From assembly GCA_016234705.1 (NCBI GenBank), contig JACRAS010000034.1, forward strand, positions 1 through 38,225: 38,225 bases of DNA. The letters are read 5' to 3'. The notes beneath the pieces are model-generated. The model was not told where the DNA came from and ran no database searches. It saw only the letters and a list, made by a program, of their open reading frames with translations. Positions 15,701 through 22,812 of this stretch are shown here, piece by piece; position 1 is the first letter of the stretch, and every line of letters starts with the position of its first letter. The position numbers and the translations under genes are program-made. The DNA is from Betaproteobacteria bacterium (GTDB taxonomy: Bacteria > Pseudomonadota > Gammaproteobacteria > Burkholderiales > SG8-39).

Positions 15701-16556
15701 TTGCTGTCGGAACAGTCGCTGCGCAATATGCTGCGGCACGCATCCATCCCCACGCTAATCATGTGTCTTGCGCAAATAACCGGGGAAGAGTGCTGGCTGC
15801 AGGAGCCCTTCCTGCCCAGGCGCGACACCAATCTTTTCGCCGATGAATCCGGCGGCCTGCCCGCGGACGTACAGCAGACTGTGCGCGATGCGATGGAGCG
15901 CGTCATGGGCGCGCTCCATCGGGCGAGCGCACGCTGCCGCCGGCGCCTGACGCGGCTCGTTTCGTTCGCATGATGCGGGTCTGCGTTGCCGAAGAGGTTG
16001 CGCAGGAATATGTACCGATGATGATGGAGGAGATGGGCTTCGCGGACCGCAACGTGCATTGGCGGCATGGAGTACCGGAACGCGCATCGCGATTTCATAT
16101 CTTGATCATCGGCGCCGGCGTGTCCGGTTTGTGCGCGGCCCTCAAGCTGGATCAACTGGGAGTGCCCTGGACGCTGGTTGAGAAGAACCCCGAGCTCCGC
16201 GGCACCTGGTACGAGAATACGTATCCGGAGGCCGGCGTGGATACTCCCAATCATTTTTACTCGTATTCCTTCGCGCCCAATTATGGGTGGACCGGTTATT
16301 TCTCCAAGAGCGGTGAAGTGTTGGCCTATCTGCGCGATATCGCCAAGCGGCACTGCATCCTCGATCGCATCCGTTTCAATACCGAAGTGCGGGCGCTCAC
16401 CTGGGACGATCTGTCCCGGCAATGGCATATAGTCATACGCACGGCGGATGGCCGGCAGCAAAGCCTCGAAGCGCAAGCCGTGATCTCGGCCGTTGGCCAA
16501 CTGAATCGACCGAAGATCCCCGCGCTGCGGGGGATGGAGACATTCAAGGGCGAGTC
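15701..16556 (+). pseudogene. Baeyer-Villiger monooxygenase (HAPMO-like), frameshifted and 3'-truncated
   Basis: TTG 15701 has a strong AGGAGG (15690-15695). The first frame (MLSEQSLRNMLRHASIPTLI...) carries the N-terminal extension of 4-hydroxyacetophenone-monooxygenase-type flavoproteins. Near 15905-15922 the similarity moves to another frame (GERTLPPAPDAARF, then MMRVCVAEEVAQEYVP), consistent with loss of 1 nt. The FAD site IIGAGVSGLCAA, GTWYENTYPEAGVD and NHFYSYSF follow, but homology ends at METFKGES, before the family fingerprint and the NADPH domain. The end coincides with the stop of the opposing DUF5615 gene. About 300 expected residues are missing, so the gene is dead. Confidence 0.8.
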
Positions 16557-16875
16557 AGACCCCAACATAGGTGACAGCGCCCCGTTTTGCAGTCGGGATT
16601 GACGCGAGCAGTTCGGGGATGAGTGGTTGAAGGTCGCTAAGGCGATTGGAATGAGCGCGCAAAACAATGACTGCGATCGTGAACGCAGGAAGATTCTGCT
16701 GGAAGGAGAGATTCCGATCGACAGTGACGAATACGTCAAACTCTTTCGCGGCCAGCGCAAGTAGTTCGCCGTTCTGGATGGTTGACCATCCCTGTTGGCG
16801 CGCGGTCTTGACTTCGTGACCAACGATGTCGCGCACAAGCCGCCGGTCTACGCACTCGTCGACAAATACTTTCAC
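16555..16875 (-). CDS. DUF5615 PIN-like toxin
   Basis: 106 aa (MKVFVDECVDRRLVRDIVGH...), matching DUF5615 PIN-like proteins: an early acidic site (FVDE), then an acidic VTVDRNLSFQQN at about 51-62. Such proteins are predicted RNases paired with DUF433 antitoxins. The GTG start (16873-16875) overlaps the antitoxin stop by GTGA. Its stop lies exactly where the monooxygenase homology ends, marking an insertion or deletion boundary. Length and motifs look intact. Confidence 0.82.
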   Translation of the reverse strand: MKVFVDECVDRRLVRDIVGHEVKTARQQGWSTIQNGELLALAAKEFDVFVTVDRNLSFQQNLPAFTIAVIVLRAHSNRLSDLQPLIPELLASIPTAKRGAVTYVGV

Positions 16876-17084
16876 GAGGCCGCGGCGACAAGACGGTCCT
16901 TCGCCTGCTCGAGGAATCCGACGACCTGCTCTCGACTAACCGAGGGAAAGCCGGCCAGAAAATCGTCGATAGACTCTCCGGATTCCAGGTAATCAAGGAG
17001 CGTCTGAACCGGCACCCGGGTGCCGGAAAAGACTGCTGTGCCCCCCATCACTTCAGGGCTGCAAGAGATAACCGGCTTTTCCAT
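16872..17084 (-). CDS. DUF433 antitoxin
   Basis: 70 aa DUF433 protein: SPEVMGGTAVFSGTRVPVQTLLDYL is the characteristic core (residues about 9-33), with a winged-helix-like remainder. It would neutralise the DUF5615 partner and repress the pair. ATG 17084; the stop overlaps the toxin start. The pair appears complete, unlike several other toxin-antitoxin loci nearby. Confidence 0.85.
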   Translation of the reverse strand: MEKPVISCSPEVMGGTAVFSGTRVPVQTLLDYLESGESIDDFLAGFPSVSREQVVGFLEQAKDRLVAAAS

Positions 17085-17151
17085 ACCGTCAGACTACTCC
17101 TAACTTCGCGGCGGGTGCAACTTGGGGGGGTAATGGCTAATTCCGCAGCAG

Positions 17152-17478
17152 TTACGGGTTGGATTTCTGTGCACCTTCTATTCTTGCAATGAAAGGCTGA
17201 AGGAGCCTACTGCCGTGAACAACGGTGGCGACCAATATACGCTCCTGCTCTATGCGATGGATGACGCGGTAGTTGTACACAAATCGCTCGCGGATCGATC
17301 TTGACGCAAGATTCCCGCGAGCGTTCCGACTTTGACCTCGCGATGCATCGGCACCACGCACCCCCTTTGACCCGCGCCGCATGATGACGTGGCTACCGGA
17401 TTGGCGAACCTTTACGAAACCCAGACGCTCAAGTGCTTTGATGATCGCCGCCCCGGAGATGCGAGGCAGCTTAGGCAT
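17152..17478 (-). pseudogene. Chimeric HicA / ParE-RelE toxin remnant
   Basis: The open frame joins two unrelated toxin pieces. Residues 1-38 (MPKLPRISGAAIIKALERLG, KVRQSGSHVIMRRGSKG) are the N-terminus of a HicA mRNA interferase. After a five-G run (minus strand; CCCCC at 17361-17365) the HicA similarity continues in another frame (CVVPMHREVKVGTLAGILRQ), indicating one extra G. The original frame then picks up RSIRERFVYNYRVIHRIE and ILVATVVHGSRLLQPF, the C-terminal strands of a ParE/RelE toxin. Neither toxin is complete. A short frame ending ...VVTMFSLPANA overlaps its start. Confidence 0.7.
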
Positions 17479-17551
17479 TCGCCGGAAGGCTGAACATGGT
17501 TACAACCGGATGTCCGGGGGCGGGTAACGGAAACTCAGACAGATAGAGTGC

Positions 17552-17670
17552 CGTCGCGTCGATCGGCACAACTTTAGGCCGGCGAACCCTTCAGCGCGGT
17601 CACTTCGATTTCGATCTTCATGCGCGGGTCCGCCAGGCCGGCAGAGATCATCATCGCAGCCGGGCGCACC
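17552..17670. repeat. Direct repeat copy 1: ridA 3' end
   Basis: 119 bp nearly identical to 18482-18600 (offset 930; about nine mismatches by my reading). It covers the last codons of ridA and some downstream sequence. The segment between the copies carries a RelE-type toxin-antitoxin pair. Confidence 0.85.
17574..17670 (-). pseudogene. RidA C-terminal fragment
   Basis: Encodes VRPAAMMISAGLADPRMKIE and the following IEVTALKGSPA, the last third of a RidA-family protein, almost the same as the end of the intact gene at 18504-18893. The upstream two thirds are absent; the frame runs on into unrelated antisense sequence of the RelE-like gene. Not functional. Confidence 0.8.
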
Positions 17671-17679
17671 GACGGATAG

Positions 17680-17940
17680 TTATCCGACAAGTTTGTCGTA
17701 CTCGCCATGCGTACCAATCCAGAACCAATGGACGCCGTCTGGTACCGGGATCCCGAGTGCCCTGTAGTAAAGGCCAATCCGGACGCTGCGATACTGGCCG
17801 TTCCCAACCGCCTTGAAGTGCAGCGATGGGTGCGCCGGATCGGTCTTGAGTTGAGCGTAGTTCCGGTGTGCGAGGGCTTGAACGTCAGAGGGTAGGGCGT
17901 CGAGACACTGCCAAAAGCGCTTCGACGCCGTGTGTTTCAA
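17680..17940 (-). CDS. RelE/ParE-superfamily toxin
   Basis: 86 aa (MKHTASKRFWQCLDALPSDV...). The compact RelE-like pattern is complete: FW..LDALP, HPSLHFKAVGNGQYRSVRIG, YYRALGI and a C-terminal VHWFWIGTHGEYDKL typical of the WIGTHAEYD subgroup. Predicted mRNA interferase. The start is TTG 17940, overlapping the antitoxin stop by TTGA. It ends 9 nt from the truncated ridA copy. The pair appears intact. Confidence 0.8.
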   Translation of the reverse strand: MKHTASKRFWQCLDALPSDVQALAHRNYAQLKTDPAHPSLHFKAVGNGQYRSVRIGLYYRALGIPVPDGVHWFWIGTHGEYDKLVG

Positions 17941-18137
17941 AGCTCCCGCGCCGGGCCGGCGCGATAGTCTGCAAGCGCCTCTGCAGCCAGTCCGTCAAGC
18001 TTGCCGGAGGCAGCGTCCTGCTCAATTTGCCTGTCCCACGCGGCAGCATCGAACTCGGCGAACCAGCGCCGGAACTCAGCCAGTTCCGAAGGGGGTAGTG
18101 ATTCCACGGCTTGCTCAATCGACTTTACGTTTCCCAT
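17937..18137 (-). CDS. Antitoxin partner of the RelE-like toxin
   Basis: 66 aa from ATG 18137 (GGAGCGGAAGC upstream): MGNVKSIEQAVESLPPSELA, then AEFRRWFAEFDAAAWDRQIE, the typical acidic helical antitoxin that precedes WIGTHAEYD-type toxins. The C-terminal half (QDAASGKLDGLAAEALADYR) matches the toxin-binding tail of this group. The stop overlaps the toxin start. Confidence 0.8.
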   Translation of the reverse strand: MGNVKSIEQAVESLPPSELAEFRRWFAEFDAAAWDRQIEQDAASGKLDGLAAEALADYRAGPAREL

Positions 18138-18503
18138 GCTTCCGCTCCAATCAGGATGCAACAAGATGAAGTATGCAGCAAGTCGGTGCCCAAGCGCAAT
18201 TTCGTAACCAGACAGCGAGGCTCTTTGACGCTCCGGTTCGGATTGAGCACCAGGCGGTCATCCGGCTCCAGCATTACGCCGGCAGCACTCATTAACTTGC
18301 CATATTTGACATGGATATATCGCGGCAAAGCAGGCGGCGTCTTGGCTTCTGTTTTTGAAAGTTCAAGAAAGTAGGCGGTATTGCGACCGCTGCCCCGCGG
18401 GCGGCAGCGATGGCGTGACGTGCGTTCAGGGTCTGACCCCGGACGGGCCTGCGCACAGGACCGACGCAACGACGGGTCGCGCGCCGCGTCGATCGGCACG
18501 ACT
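18138..18503. other. Accessory intergenic segment, no confident gene
   Basis: Holds long overlapping frames on both strands but none with recognisable motifs. The minus-strand frame reading MSAAGVMLEPDDRLVLNPNR looks somewhat protein-like (about 18150-18290) and could be a gene fragment. It also contains GGGTCTGACCC (palindromic, about 18427-18437) and the second copy of the ridA-end repeat beginning at 18482. Confidence 0.3.
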
Positions 18504-18600
18504 TCAGACCGACGAACCCTTCAGCGCGGTCACTTCGATCTCGATCTTCATGCGCGGATCAGCCAGACCGGCAGAGATCATCATCGCAGCCGGGCGCACC
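18482..18600. repeat. Direct repeat copy 2: ridA 3' end
   Basis: Second copy of the 119-bp repeat seen at 17552-17670; here it forms the true 3' end of the intact ridA gene. Confidence 0.85.
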
Positions 18601-18893
18601 TCGCCGAAATACTTGCGCAGCACCGGCCAGCATTGCTCGAACTCGGCGCCGTCCGGCAGGACATACGTCACGCGAACGACATCTTTCAGACTCGAGCCGG
18701 CTTCCCGCAACGCGGACTCGATATTCTTCAGGCATTGCTCCGTTTGCTCGGGAAGACCGTCCGCGATCGACATCGTTGCGTAGTCGAAACCCGTCGTGCC
18801 CGAAACAAACACCCAATCCCCGGCGACCACTGCTCGGGAATAGCCGATCTGCGCTTCGAAGGGGGAGCCTGAGCCGATGAGTCTTCTGGTCAT
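18504..18893 (-). CDS. RidA-family (YjgF/UK114) protein
   Basis: 129 aa, the normal family length: MTRRLIGSGSPFEAQIGYSR, VVAGDWVFVSGTTGFD, EQTEQCLKNIESALREAGSS, VVRVTYVLPD, then RPAAMMISAGLADPRMKIEIEVTA. RidA proteins hydrolyse reactive enamines/imines or act in catabolic clusters. The Arg at the canonical deaminase position is not evident (the RPAAM stretch carries one), so the exact activity is open. ATG 18893. No operon partner is visible; the gene sits at the edge of a toxin-antitoxin-rich segment and its 3' end is duplicated downstream. Confidence 0.88.
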   Translation of the reverse strand: MTRRLIGSGSPFEAQIGYSRAVVAGDWVFVSGTTGFDYATMSIADGLPEQTEQCLKNIESALREAGSSLKDVVRVTYVLPDGAEFEQCWPVLRKYFGEVRPAAMMISAGLADPRMKIEIEVTALKGSSV

Positions 18894-19090
18894 GGGATCT
18901 CCAAAGAAGTGAAGTGAGCGACGGGCTTGAAGTGCGATGTGATCGGTTCCGCAGACAAAGACGCCTTACGGCTAAGCTCAACCGCCAAGCCGGCTGTAAG
19001 AACATTGCAGTCACGGAATCGCGTCGTGCCGGCCCGGTCGGCTGCAGCGCCGGGTTCGGACGGCTCGCTGGAAATCATCGCCGGAACAGG

Positions 19091-20371
19091 TTATTTCAGC
19101 CGTCGGGCAATCGCCTCGATGGCCTTCATGCCTTGACCAAACCGGGCGATGGCTTCGCGATGTTTTTCCAGCTCGCTGTAGGCAATAAAACGCACGTTCA
19201 GGTCGGCGACCCGGCTGAAGGCCGGGCGCAGCAGCTGGTCCCGCACATCGCCCTCTCTTGCGTCCGGAGCGACCAGAAACAGGGCATGCGCCGGCTGGGC
19301 CGGCAATCCCAGCGCCAGGTCCAACATGCGTACGATGCCCGAGTAAATGGACGTCGTATGTTCAACCTCGAAGGCCGCAGCCACCCGCCCGGTCGCGGCT
19401 TCGATCCACAGCACATCGATCAAGCGGATCGCCTCGACGGCTGGCGTGTTTTCCATCGCTTCCGGAAGGTGATCGCGGCAACCGTCCGCCAACCGCCCTC
19501 CGGCATATGGGCGGTTCCGGTCATTGCTCGCCACCCATACTTCAAAACCAAGGGCGCGCCCGAGGTCGCGCAACCATCCCTGGATCTCGGTATGAGTGCG
19601 GTCTTCCTCCCGCGCCGCTCGCATGGCCTTGTTCGCCAGGTCCGCCTCTTCGCGAACACGCGCCAAATCTGCTTCCCATTGCGCCAGCGCCGTTTCGCCG
19701 GGGGGCGACGGGTAGCGGCCGGTGCCGATGTCGAACAGCGCGCCTGCGACCGCGCCTAAGTCGTTGGAAAGCAAGTCCCGATATTGTTCATTCAATGCCA
19801 ACATGCCCCGGCGCATGGCCAGGTACTCGTCCCAGCGCCCGAGCTTCATCTTCGCACCGCAAAGCGCGTTGTAACCCTTCACGATCGCCGTATTGAACGG
19901 CGGCACCAAAGTGGGGTGCAGGAAGTAGAGGAGGTTGGCCGCCGCCGGTCCCAGCCCTTTGATCGCTTCGCGGTCGAGGGCCTGAATCGCGCCGATCACT
20001 TGAGCCTCACCCGTGCAGCAAGCGCAGGTCTGAAGGAAGCGCGCGAACGCGAGCTGGTTGTCGCGGTTCTCGTAGATGTCGGGGATGCGGAGCTTGGGCT
20101 TCCACAGAAAGGCGTGGTCCGCGCCTTTGAAGATTTGCCGCTGTTCTGCGATGGAACCGACGACCGTTTCCAGCGAGGAGCCCTTGTAGACATTGCCGAA
20201 GTTTCCGGCCTCGATCTCGGCGACCACCGCGGCGATACCCCGGCGAATGGAGCGGAAGTTCTTCAGGCGCTGCTCCCAGAGAAACCAGCTCTGGTAGGTG
20301 CCGCCCGGATCGTCGCGCCAACGGGCGAACAGATAACGCACCGGATCGCCAAGGGTTGCTGGACTTAGCAC
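19091..20371 (-). CDS. HhH-like plus PD-(D/E)XK nuclease-like protein
   Basis: 426 aa, start GTG 20371 (no nearby ATG; a lost N-terminus is possible). Residues 137-167 ([17 protein letters not shown]...FNTAIVKGY) resemble the helix-hairpin-helix of HhH-GPD glycosylases. A charged helical linker at about 225-265 looks coiled-coil. The C-terminus has a PD-(D/E)XK-like core: Asp319 in RLIDVLW and Glu335-x-Glu337 in [21 protein letters not shown], a pattern seen in predicted restriction-type endonucleases. No methyltransferase or helicase partner is adjacent. I infer a DNA-processing or defence nuclease; no specific system can be named. Confidence 0.6.
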   Translation of the reverse strand: MLSPATLGDPVRYLFARWRDDPGGTYQSWFLWEQRLKNFRSIRRGIAAVVAEIEAGNFGNVYKGSSLETVVGSIAEQRQIFKGADHAFLWKPKLRIPDIYENRDNQLAFARFLQTCACCTGEAQVIGAIQALDREAIKGLGPAAANLLYFLHPTLVPPFNTAIVKGYNALCGAKMKLGRWDEYLAMRRGMLALNEQYRDLLSNDLGAVAGALFDIGTGRYPSPPGETALAQWEADLARVREEADLANKAMRAAREEDRTHTEIQGWLRDLGRALGFEVWVASNDRNRPYAGGRLADGCRDHLPEAMENTPAVEAIRLIDVLWIEAATGRVAAAFEVEHTTSIYSGIVRMLDLALGLPAQPAHALFLVAPDAREGDVRDQLLRPAFSRVADLNVRFIAYSELEKHREAIARFGQGMKAIEAIARRLK

Positions 20372-20413
20372 AGCGCTGGTAGCTGGTCAGCAGCTACAAA
20401 GGGTTGGGCAAGG

Positions 20414-20600
20414 TCATGGCAGCGGCACCCCGAGGTCTTTGCATATCTTCCTCCCCAAGTGGTCGTTCACCTCGCTGTGGCGAGGAACAGCGCTACGTCT
20501 GTTCAAGGAAGGGTTATGCCACCACGAGTGGCTGCCGCCTTCGCGAAGCAGCGTGCAGCCGTGAGAGGGAAAGGTGTCGCAATAAATCGCGACGCTTCAT
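20414..20600 (-). pseudogene. HicA toxin gene with +1 frameshift
   Basis: ATG 20600 overlaps the hicB stop (ATGA). It reads MKRRDLLRHLSL, then the frame is lost; one base over, it continues HGCTLLREGGSHSWWHNP, LNRRSAVPRHSEVNDH and LGRKICKDLGVPLP to TGA 20414-20416. The span of 187 nt is 62 codons plus one base, confirming a single-base insertion near CCCTCTCACGG. Otherwise all HicA landmarks, including the catalytic GGSH, are preserved, so the break is recent or could be bypassed. Confidence 0.8.
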
Positions 20601-20809
20601 ACCGCAATGCTTAGCTCTTCGTAGCCCTTGCCCGCAGCGTCCCGGGCATCCGCGCGGTTCATTTCCAGCGCTTCCTTGAGCGTGACACGCAAGGTTTTCA
20701 GCAGCTCGTCGCGTGTGCGCTCCTGACAGTTGACGCCAGGTACCTCTTCAACCCAACCAATCCACCAAGGGCCATCCTGCTTTACTACCGCGGTAAAATT
20801 TTGATTCAT
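20597..20809 (-). CDS. HicB-family antitoxin
   Basis: 70 aa from ATG 20809 with an excellent GGAGG site. MNQNFTAVVKQDGPWWIGWV, EEVPGVNCQERTRDELL and LKEALEMN form the RNase-H-like HicB fold. The gene lies upstream of its toxin, the reverse of the commonest order but usual for this subgroup. The partner hicA carries a frameshift, so this may now be an orphan antitoxin. Confidence 0.85.
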   Translation of the reverse strand: MNQNFTAVVKQDGPWWIGWVEEVPGVNCQERTRDELLKTLRVTLKEALEMNRADARDAAGKGYEELSIAV

Positions 20810-20910
20810 GTTGATACCTCCGTAGACAATTGTACCGCGCCAGTCGATCTGGCGATTTGGCGGCGCAACGTCGTGCTGTGCAGCGGGCCGGTTGAGTGGG
20901 AGGTTCGGCG

Positions 20911-21117
20911 TCATGAGCTATAACGCTTAAGAAGCTCCAATAGGCGAATACGAATCGCCCCGGCCTCACGGCCATGATGTGTCTCTCGATGGTGGTTTGG
21001 ACATAAGGCGACCACGTTACTCACACTGTCGGGTCCATTCTCAGCAAGTGGAATGACATGATGCGTCTCAATGTACGTTCTCCCATCAGGATCAGCAGCG
21101 TTCCGCGCGTGGTGCAA
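20911..21117 (-). pseudogene. HNH endonuclease C-terminal fragment
   Basis: About 68 codons with DGRTYIETHHVIPLAENGPD and NVVALCPNHHRETHHG, the HH...N...H core of an HNH nuclease. The first CxxC half of the zinc-binding motif and the rest of the protein are missing; the frame begins only with TTG 21117. It resembles the C-terminal end of McrA-like or orphan HNH proteins. Probably a remnant. Confidence 0.65.
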
Positions 21118-21166
21118 GGTCGTAATCGGCCTAATAAGAAGTCGGCCCCTTCAGTAGGTCAATATA

Positions 21167-21186
21167 AGACCCCAAATGCGGGGTCT
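21167..21186 (-). terminator. Hairpin terminator of the ior-kor operon
   Basis: Perfect 7-bp arms AGACCCC (21167-21173) and GGGGTCT (21180-21186) around a 6-nt loop. Read on the minus strand the stem is followed by TATATTG. It lies about 185 nt past korC and is the only clear hairpin in the gap 21118-21370, which has no other recognisable feature. Confidence 0.5.
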
Positions 21187-21370
21187 AGCGCGGTCAGGTT
21201 ACGCTCAAGCCATTGTTTCCTCAACCGGGGTGAACGAGATAGGCACCACTGGGGTAGGTCATGCCATCGCCGAAACGGCCCGATCAAGTGCGTGAGCGTG
21301 TACGCGTGATCCGCGACGGCCTGCGCGCAGGTCCGCCCGCACAGGCATGTGCCGGCAAAGGATTGCCGAC

Positions 21371-21946
21371 CTATTGGGTCACTGCGACAATTGCGCTCGC
21401 CTGTTCGCCGAGTCGGTATCCCGCGGCGAGGGCATCCAGGTTGAGGTCGAGAAAGCTTTTCGGCGTCTCCGCGCGCACGGCTTGTTCCAGCGCCTTGCGC
21501 TCGCACACGCCGCTGAGCGCGGCGAGGGCGCCGAGCGCGACGATGTTCGCCACGCGCTCGCTGCCGAGTTCGATGGCGGTGCGGCTGAGGGGCAGGTGGT
21601 GGGCGCGGTAGTCACCCTTGGGCAGTTCGGGACACAGGCGCGTGTCGGCGATTACCAGTGCGCTTGGCTTGAGCAGGGGCCAGGAGGGCTTCACCGCGAG
21701 CTGGTCTAGCAGCACGAGGTAGTCGACGGCGGTCGCGAGCGGGAAATCGACTTCGCCAGTGGAGATCACCAGGTCGGAATTGCAGTAGCCGCCGCGCGAG
21801 GTCGGCTCGTAGGTCTGCGACTGGGCGACGCGCTTGCCCGTCGCGGCGAGCGCGTCGGCGAGCATTTTGGCGCAAAGAATAAGCCCCTGGCCGCCGGTGC
21901 CGCCGATGCGGATTTCAAGTCTCGCGTCGCGCATCAGGCGTTTCAT
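21371..21946 (-). CDS. korC: 2-oxoacid:acceptor oxidoreductase, gamma subunit
   Basis: 191 aa POR/KOR gamma domain: IRIGGTGGQGLILCAKMLAD (11-30) and TYEPTSRGGYCNSDLVIS are diagnostic. It forms part of the TPP-dependent ferredoxin oxidoreductase with the alpha and beta subunits upstream, linking the active site to the CoA-binding site. ATG 21946 overlaps the korB stop (ATGA). The gene name reflects similarity to 2-oxoglutarate:ferredoxin oxidoreductase; the true 2-oxoacid is not set by sequence, and phenylglyoxylate is a serious alternative given the padBC-like genes in the window. Confidence 0.9.
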   Translation of the reverse strand: MKRLMRDARLEIRIGGTGGQGLILCAKMLADALAATGKRVAQSQTYEPTSRGGYCNSDLVISTGEVDFPLATAVDYLVLLDQLAVKPSWPLLKPSALVIADTRLCPELPKGDYRAHHLPLSRTAIELGSERVANIVALGALAALSGVCERKALEQAVRAETPKSFLDLNLDALAAGYRLGEQASAIVAVTQ

Positions 21947-22812
21947 TTGTTCGCACCGGTGGAGGCTTTGGCCGCCATATTGGCCCGCTGCGCGGCGGCC
22001 GCCTTGCGATAGGCCATGCCGTATTCGGGACGCTCGGTCTTGGTCAGGATGCCGGTTGGCAGTTCGTTCGAACGGAAGGGCGTGTCCACCGTGTCGCGAT
22101 ACGCGCTCGGGCGCAGCTCGCTTTTCTGGCGCAGCACCATCTCGGCCGAGGAGCCCAGCTCGTTTTTGCGCCCGAAGATTTCGGTGCAGTCCGAGAGCAC
22201 CTCGACGAAGGCGAACCCGGGATGCTCCAGCCCCGCGCGGATGAGTTCCTTCAGCTTGGGCACGTGATGCGTCACTTCGCGGCCGACGAAGCTCGCTCCT
22301 GCTGCCGCAGCGAGCGCGCAGGCGTCGAAATTCGGCTCCGAGTTCCCCAGCGGCGTCGTCGTCGTCAGGCGCGTTTCGGAGGTCGTCGGCGACACCTGTC
22401 CCCCGGTCATGCCGTAGACCTCGTTGTTGAGCATCAGGCAGGTGAGCTTGAGGTTGCGCCGGCAGGCGTGGATCAGATGGTTGCCGCCGATCGCGAGGCA
22501 GTCGCCGTCGCCTGTGATCACCACCACGTGCAGGTCGGGCCGCGCGAGCGCGAGACCGGTGGCGTAGGCAAGCGGCCTGCCATGGGTCACGTGAAAAGTG
22601 TTGGCGTCGATGTAGGCCGACAGCCGCCCGGCGCAGCCGATACCGGACACCACCGCGAGCTTGTCTTTGTCCATGCCCAACTCATGGATGGCCCAGAGCA
22701 AAGCCCTGAGCGCGATGCCGTGGCCGCAGCCGGGGCAAAGGAAGTGCGGCATCATCTCCAGACGCAGATAATCGCGCACGTCGAAAGCGGGAGCAGAGTC
22801 GACGATCGTCAT
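21943..22812 (-). CDS. korB: 2-oxoacid:acceptor oxidoreductase, beta (TPP) subunit
   Basis: 289 aa. FLCPGCGHGIALRALLWA at the start, GIGCAGRLSAYID, and the TPP/Mg motif GDGDCLAIGGNHLIHACRRN ending in LNN (about 104-136), typical of KorB. It binds thiamine diphosphate and decarboxylates the 2-oxoacid. The frame is open further upstream but ATG 22812 overlaps the korA stop (ATGA 22809-22812), which fixes the start. The C-terminal Ala/Lys tail is low-complexity. Confidence 0.93.
   Translation of the reverse strand: MTIVDSAPAFDVRDYLRLEMMPHFLCPGCGHGIALRALLWAIHELGMDKDKLAVVSGIGCAGRLSAYIDANTFHVTHGRPLAYATGLALARPDLHVVVITGDGDCLAIGGNHLIHACRRNLKLTCLMLNNEVYGMTGGQVSPTTSETRLTTTTPLGNSEPNFDACALAAAAGASFVGREVTHHVPKLKELIRAGLEHPGFAFVEVLSDCTEIFGRKNELGSSAEMVLRQKSELRPSAYRDTVDTPFRSNELPTGILTKTERPEYGMAYRKAAAAQRANMAAKASTGANK

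Noticed and set aside
21159-21506. Minus-strand frame of 115 codons next to korC
   Set aside because: It overlaps korC in another frame and the remaining part has no motif; the hairpin at 21167-21186 explains the structure there.
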